7,213 nt of DNA from CAZTWC01 sp964617105 [NCBI: uncultured Myxococcia bacterium] (GTDB lineage Bacteria; CAZTWC01): contig CAZTWC010000191.1 of the NCBI GenBank assembly GCA_964617105.1, forward strand, positions 1 through 7,213, read 5' to 3'. The translations under genes and the position numbers were made by a program. Shown in pieces: positions 6,724 to 7,213 of the stretch. Under the pieces are notes generated by a model. The model was not told the DNA's origin. It was given only the letters and a program-made list of their open reading frames with translations, and did not search any database. Each line of letters opens with the position of its first letter. Position 1 is the stretch's first letter.

Positions 6724-7213
6724 TTTGAATCTCCTTATCACCAAACATCTCCAGATAACTTTCCCGAATACCAAAACAGGTATCCTCGATGGCACATCTC
6801 CGGCATCTGCTGGTTTTAACCCCCAGATCGATCTCCCCTTTTTCCAATCTAAAATTATTGGCAGGAGTGATAACCAGGGTATTTTCCTGAATTGGGTGCC
6901 ATACAGCATCCTGATGATCGGGAAAAAAGCAGTAGGGGATATAGTATACTTTGAAAATCTTATCAGATTTTGTGTATTTATCAAGCATTTGATTTATTAT
7001 GTCGGATGTTTCCTTTAAGGTTGGAATCAAATGGGGATGCTGCACTGCTTTTCCCTCAAAAGCTATATGCCAAAAATTGATATTTCTTGCCCCTAATTTG
7101 AAGTAGTGTTCACATAACTCCTCCAAATGAATAACAATTGGCTTGCTAACCAATAGATCCAATTCCAATGGTAACCCCTTAGCCAGCACATTGATAAGGG
7201 CTTTTTCCACCAG
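6716..7213 (-). CDS. Radical SAM-type protein, C-terminal 165 residues (cut by right edge)
   Basis: The frame is open to the window edge, so the 5' end, including the expected CxxxCxxC motif, is not visible. The fragment matches the middle of the radical-SAM protein at 439-2322. Its beta/alpha barrel end (E-L-D-L-L-V-S-K-P...) parallels the V-I-T-N-S-V-V-V strand there. It has P-Y-C-F-F-P-D with Cys at fragment residue 95, against P-Y-C-F-M-S-D. It also has C137-x2-C140-x5-C146-x-G-x4-Y-x3-F-G-x2-E, against the same spacing at C275-C284. The family role would be Fe-S-dependent radical chemistry with an auxiliary cluster at the C-terminal triad. Unlike its relative it stops directly after one triad and carries no second triad or methyltransferase domain. 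It overlaps the phospholipase D-like gene by 8 bp on the same strand, so the two are almost certainly one operon. GTG at 7210-7208 is an internal codon, not a start. Assignment rests on the C-terminal motif and paralogy only. Confidence 0.75.
   Translation of the reverse strand: MVEKALINVLAKGLPLELDLLVSKPIVIHLEELCEHYFKLGARNINFWHIAFEGKAVQHPHLIPTLKETSDIINQMLDKYTKSDKIFKVYYIPYCFFPDHQDAVWHPIQENTLVITPANNFRLEKGEIDLGVKTSRCRRCAIEDTCFGIRESYLEMFGDKEIQNE
6731..6736 (-). promoter_or_regulatory. Ribosome binding site that fixes the start of the phospholipase D-like gene
   Basis: On the minus strand AAGGAG ends 7 nt before the ATG at 6723-6721. It lies inside the last codons of the upstream radical-SAM-type gene, so ribosomes finishing that gene stop at 6718-6716, just past the new start codon. 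This decides against an 87-residue longer reading that would begin at 6984 and run antiparallel in frame-space with the upstream gene without a signal peptide at its N-terminus. Confidence 0.85.

Noticed and set aside
6724-6984. An 87-residue N-terminal extension of the phospholipase D-like gene starting at an ATG at 6984
   Set aside because: It overlaps the coding sequence of the radical-SAM-type gene in another frame, would bury the signal peptide, and lacks the strong ribosome binding site that serves the ATG at 6723.
6506-7018. A 170-codon open frame on the plus strand
   Set aside because: It is antisense to two well-supported, overlapping minus-strand genes and its translation looks like a shadow of them.

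Overview
The window looks like a stretch of chromosome from a Gram-negative, lipoprotein-rich bacterium of moderate GC. Three of its five genes begin with lipoprotein signal peptides. The mix of large multidomain surface lipoproteins and fused radical-SAM enzymes recalls Deltaproteobacteria-like lineages (in the old, broad sense). That placement is an impression from protein style, not from any marker gene. No RNA gene, transposase, CRISPR array or plasmid feature was seen.

Layout from left to right. (1) The 5' part of a small lipoprotein gene runs off the left edge on the minus strand (1-273). (2) A 165-bp divergent intergenic region follows, with a short inverted repeat and two weak candidate promoters. 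(3) A 627-residue radical-SAM protein lies at 439-2322 (+). It has two C-x2-C-x5-C-x-G cluster motifs and a fused C-terminal class I methyltransferase domain. (4) A strong sigma70-type promoter at 2413-2440 precedes a 697-residue lipoprotein at 2469-4562 (+). This protein has two Ig-like domains and a long C-terminal region that resembles the TULIP/BPI lipid-binding fold. (5) Only 7 bp away and convergent is a 717-residue phospholipase D-superfamily lipoprotein with two intact HKD motifs (4570-6723, -). (6) Its start overlaps by 8 bp the end of another radical-SAM-type gene (6716-7213, -), whose N-terminal half lies beyond the right edge.

The two radical-SAM proteins are visibly related: they share a P-Y-C-F-x2-D element and a C-x2-C-x5-C-x-G-x4-Y-x3-[YF]-G-x2-E element. 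They flank two lipoproteins whose predicted themes, lipid binding and phosphodiester (phospholipid-type) chemistry, both point to the cell envelope. A working reading is an envelope-lipid locus: cytoplasmic radical-SAM/methyltransferase enzymes make or modify a molecule, and outer-membrane-anchored lipoproteins bind or process lipids. The domain calls rest on motifs seen in the sequence. The functional link between the genes is inference from proximity, overlap and paralogy.
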